DNA of 64,000 nucleotides from BCD1 sp942492125 (lineage in GTDB: Bacteria; Bacteroidota; Bacteroidia; Chitinophagales; Saprospiraceae): NCBI GenBank assembly GCA_942492125.1, contig CALODM010000030.1, positions 1-64,000 of the forward strand. Direction: 5' to 3'. The translations under genes were made by a program, and so were the position numbers. The stretch's first letter is position 1; each line of letters begins with the position of its first letter. The notes below the pieces were generated by a model. The model searched no databases, was not told the DNA's origin, and saw nothing but the letters and a program-made list of their open reading frames with translations. Of this stretch, positions 63,539 through 64,000 are shown piece after piece.

Positions 63539-64000
63539 TTAAATCTCCATACCCGTATCAGCCTTCCTCAATTGTTTTAGAATTCTATTTCCCCGGCTTC
63601 GGAATCCGACCGTATTCAGATCCATCTGATCCTTGATTACCAGGGCAAGCTCTTCCCGCAACTCTGGTACAGGCATGGCAATGGTGCAGGCCAGGCTCAT
63701 ACAATGTACCTTAATGGCAACTGCTTTGGTCGGCGACAGCATCCAGTCAATAGCTAAGGAAAACAACACCCCCTGGTGTCTTTCGGGAATCATTTCTCTT
63801 AAACCCAAAATTTTGGTGATGGCCCGGTGGACAGCATCATGTTGGTCGGTAGACAATAAAACTACCGCTTCATCAAAAATATCATCAAATAATTCCGGGT
63901 AAAGCAGCGTAGATCCATCCAATACCCAGGCAGCCCTTTGAGGCAGGGGCGGTTCCCCTGTTTTAATTAATTCCCATAAATCTCTGTAGCGTTTTTTTGA
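63539..64000 (-). CDS. Uncharacterised, HEAT-like helical protein (3' part only)
   Basis: The frame is open from the right edge of the window to the stop at 63539, giving 153 visible residues of a longer protein; its start lies beyond 64000. It is all-helical in appearance, with repeated helix pairs (LFDDIFDEAVVLL, DAVHRAITKILGLREM, KAVAIKVHCMSLACTIAM, ELREELALVIKDQM), like HEAT-type repeats. The segment TVGFRSRGNRILKQLRK near the end recalls a conserved tail of short Bacteroidota proteins of unknown function. A TTG at 63920-63922 is not the start, since the upstream codons (PQRAAWVLDGS) fit the same helix pattern. No function is proposed. Confidence 0.75.
   Translation of the reverse strand, partial: SKKRYRDLWELIKTGEPPLPQRAAWVLDGSTLLYPELFDDIFDEAVVLLSTDQHDAVHRAITKILGLREMIPERHQGVLFSLAIDWMLSPTKAVAIKVHCMSLACTIAMPVPELREELALVIKDQMDLNTVGFRSRGNRILKQLRKADTGMEI

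Overview
The window comes from a member of the Bacteroidota, most likely a Saprospiraceae-like bacterium. The evidence is type IX secretion (T9SS) C-terminal sorting domains on three separate loci, a promoter of the Bacteroidota form (TTG, 20 nt, TAnnTTTG), FecR and STN signalling proteins, and giant HYR/SdrD-B/DUF11 surface proteins. No rRNA, tRNA, CRISPR array, transposase or phage gene was seen.

Layout. (1) 1-2.4 kb: the end of a histidine operon on the + strand (hisH 3' end, hisA, hisF, hisIE), closed by a hairpin shared with a convergent gene. (2) 2.5-4.2 kb: a secreted PKD-domain T9SS protein on the - strand with its own promoter. (3) 4.4-26.3 kb, - strand: a giant surface-protein gene ('gene A', about 7,300 codons). 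It reads as four ORFs, separated by one in-frame TAA and two single-base frameshifts. Order from the N terminus: signal peptide, DUF11-like domains, about 20 SdrD-B domains mixed with three GEVED domains, an Fn3-like domain, HYR-like domains, dockerin, cohesin-like domain, T9SS sorting domain. (4) 26.3-27.95 kb: a long AT-rich spacer without a credible gene. (5) 27.95-53.9 kb, - strand: a second giant gene ('gene B', about 8,650 codons) with the same 3' module as gene A. Its core is 16 near-identical tandem copies of a 474 bp DUF11-like repeat. This core is broken by many small indels, probably consensus errors in an unpolishable repeat, although real decay is possible. (6) 53.9-54.6 kb: a spacer holding a terminator and the decayed 3' end of what looks like a third paralogue. 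(7) 54.6-59.05 kb, + strand: FecR anti-sigma factor, STN/surface-repeat outer-membrane protein, a small beta-barrel-like protein, an intergenic repeat cluster and a DUF2807 lipoprotein. (8) 59.2-61.4 kb, - strand: MtfA-like metallopeptidase, HD-domain hydrolase and a His-rich DUF4920 lipoprotein. (9) 61.8-63.5 kb, + strand: a secreted MORN-repeat/caspase-fold protease. (10) A 3' partial gene leaves the window on the - strand.

How the genes work together. Most of the window is devoted to the cell surface. Genes A and B would make two very long T9SS-exported adhesin-like fibres carrying the same dockerin/cohesin-like/sorting end, and the remnant at 54.2 kb suggests this end has been copied more than once here. 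The FecR-STN pair next to gene B lacks both an ECF sigma gene and a TonB-dependent receptor within the window. Functions beyond the his genes rest on domain recognition by eye. No alignments were run.
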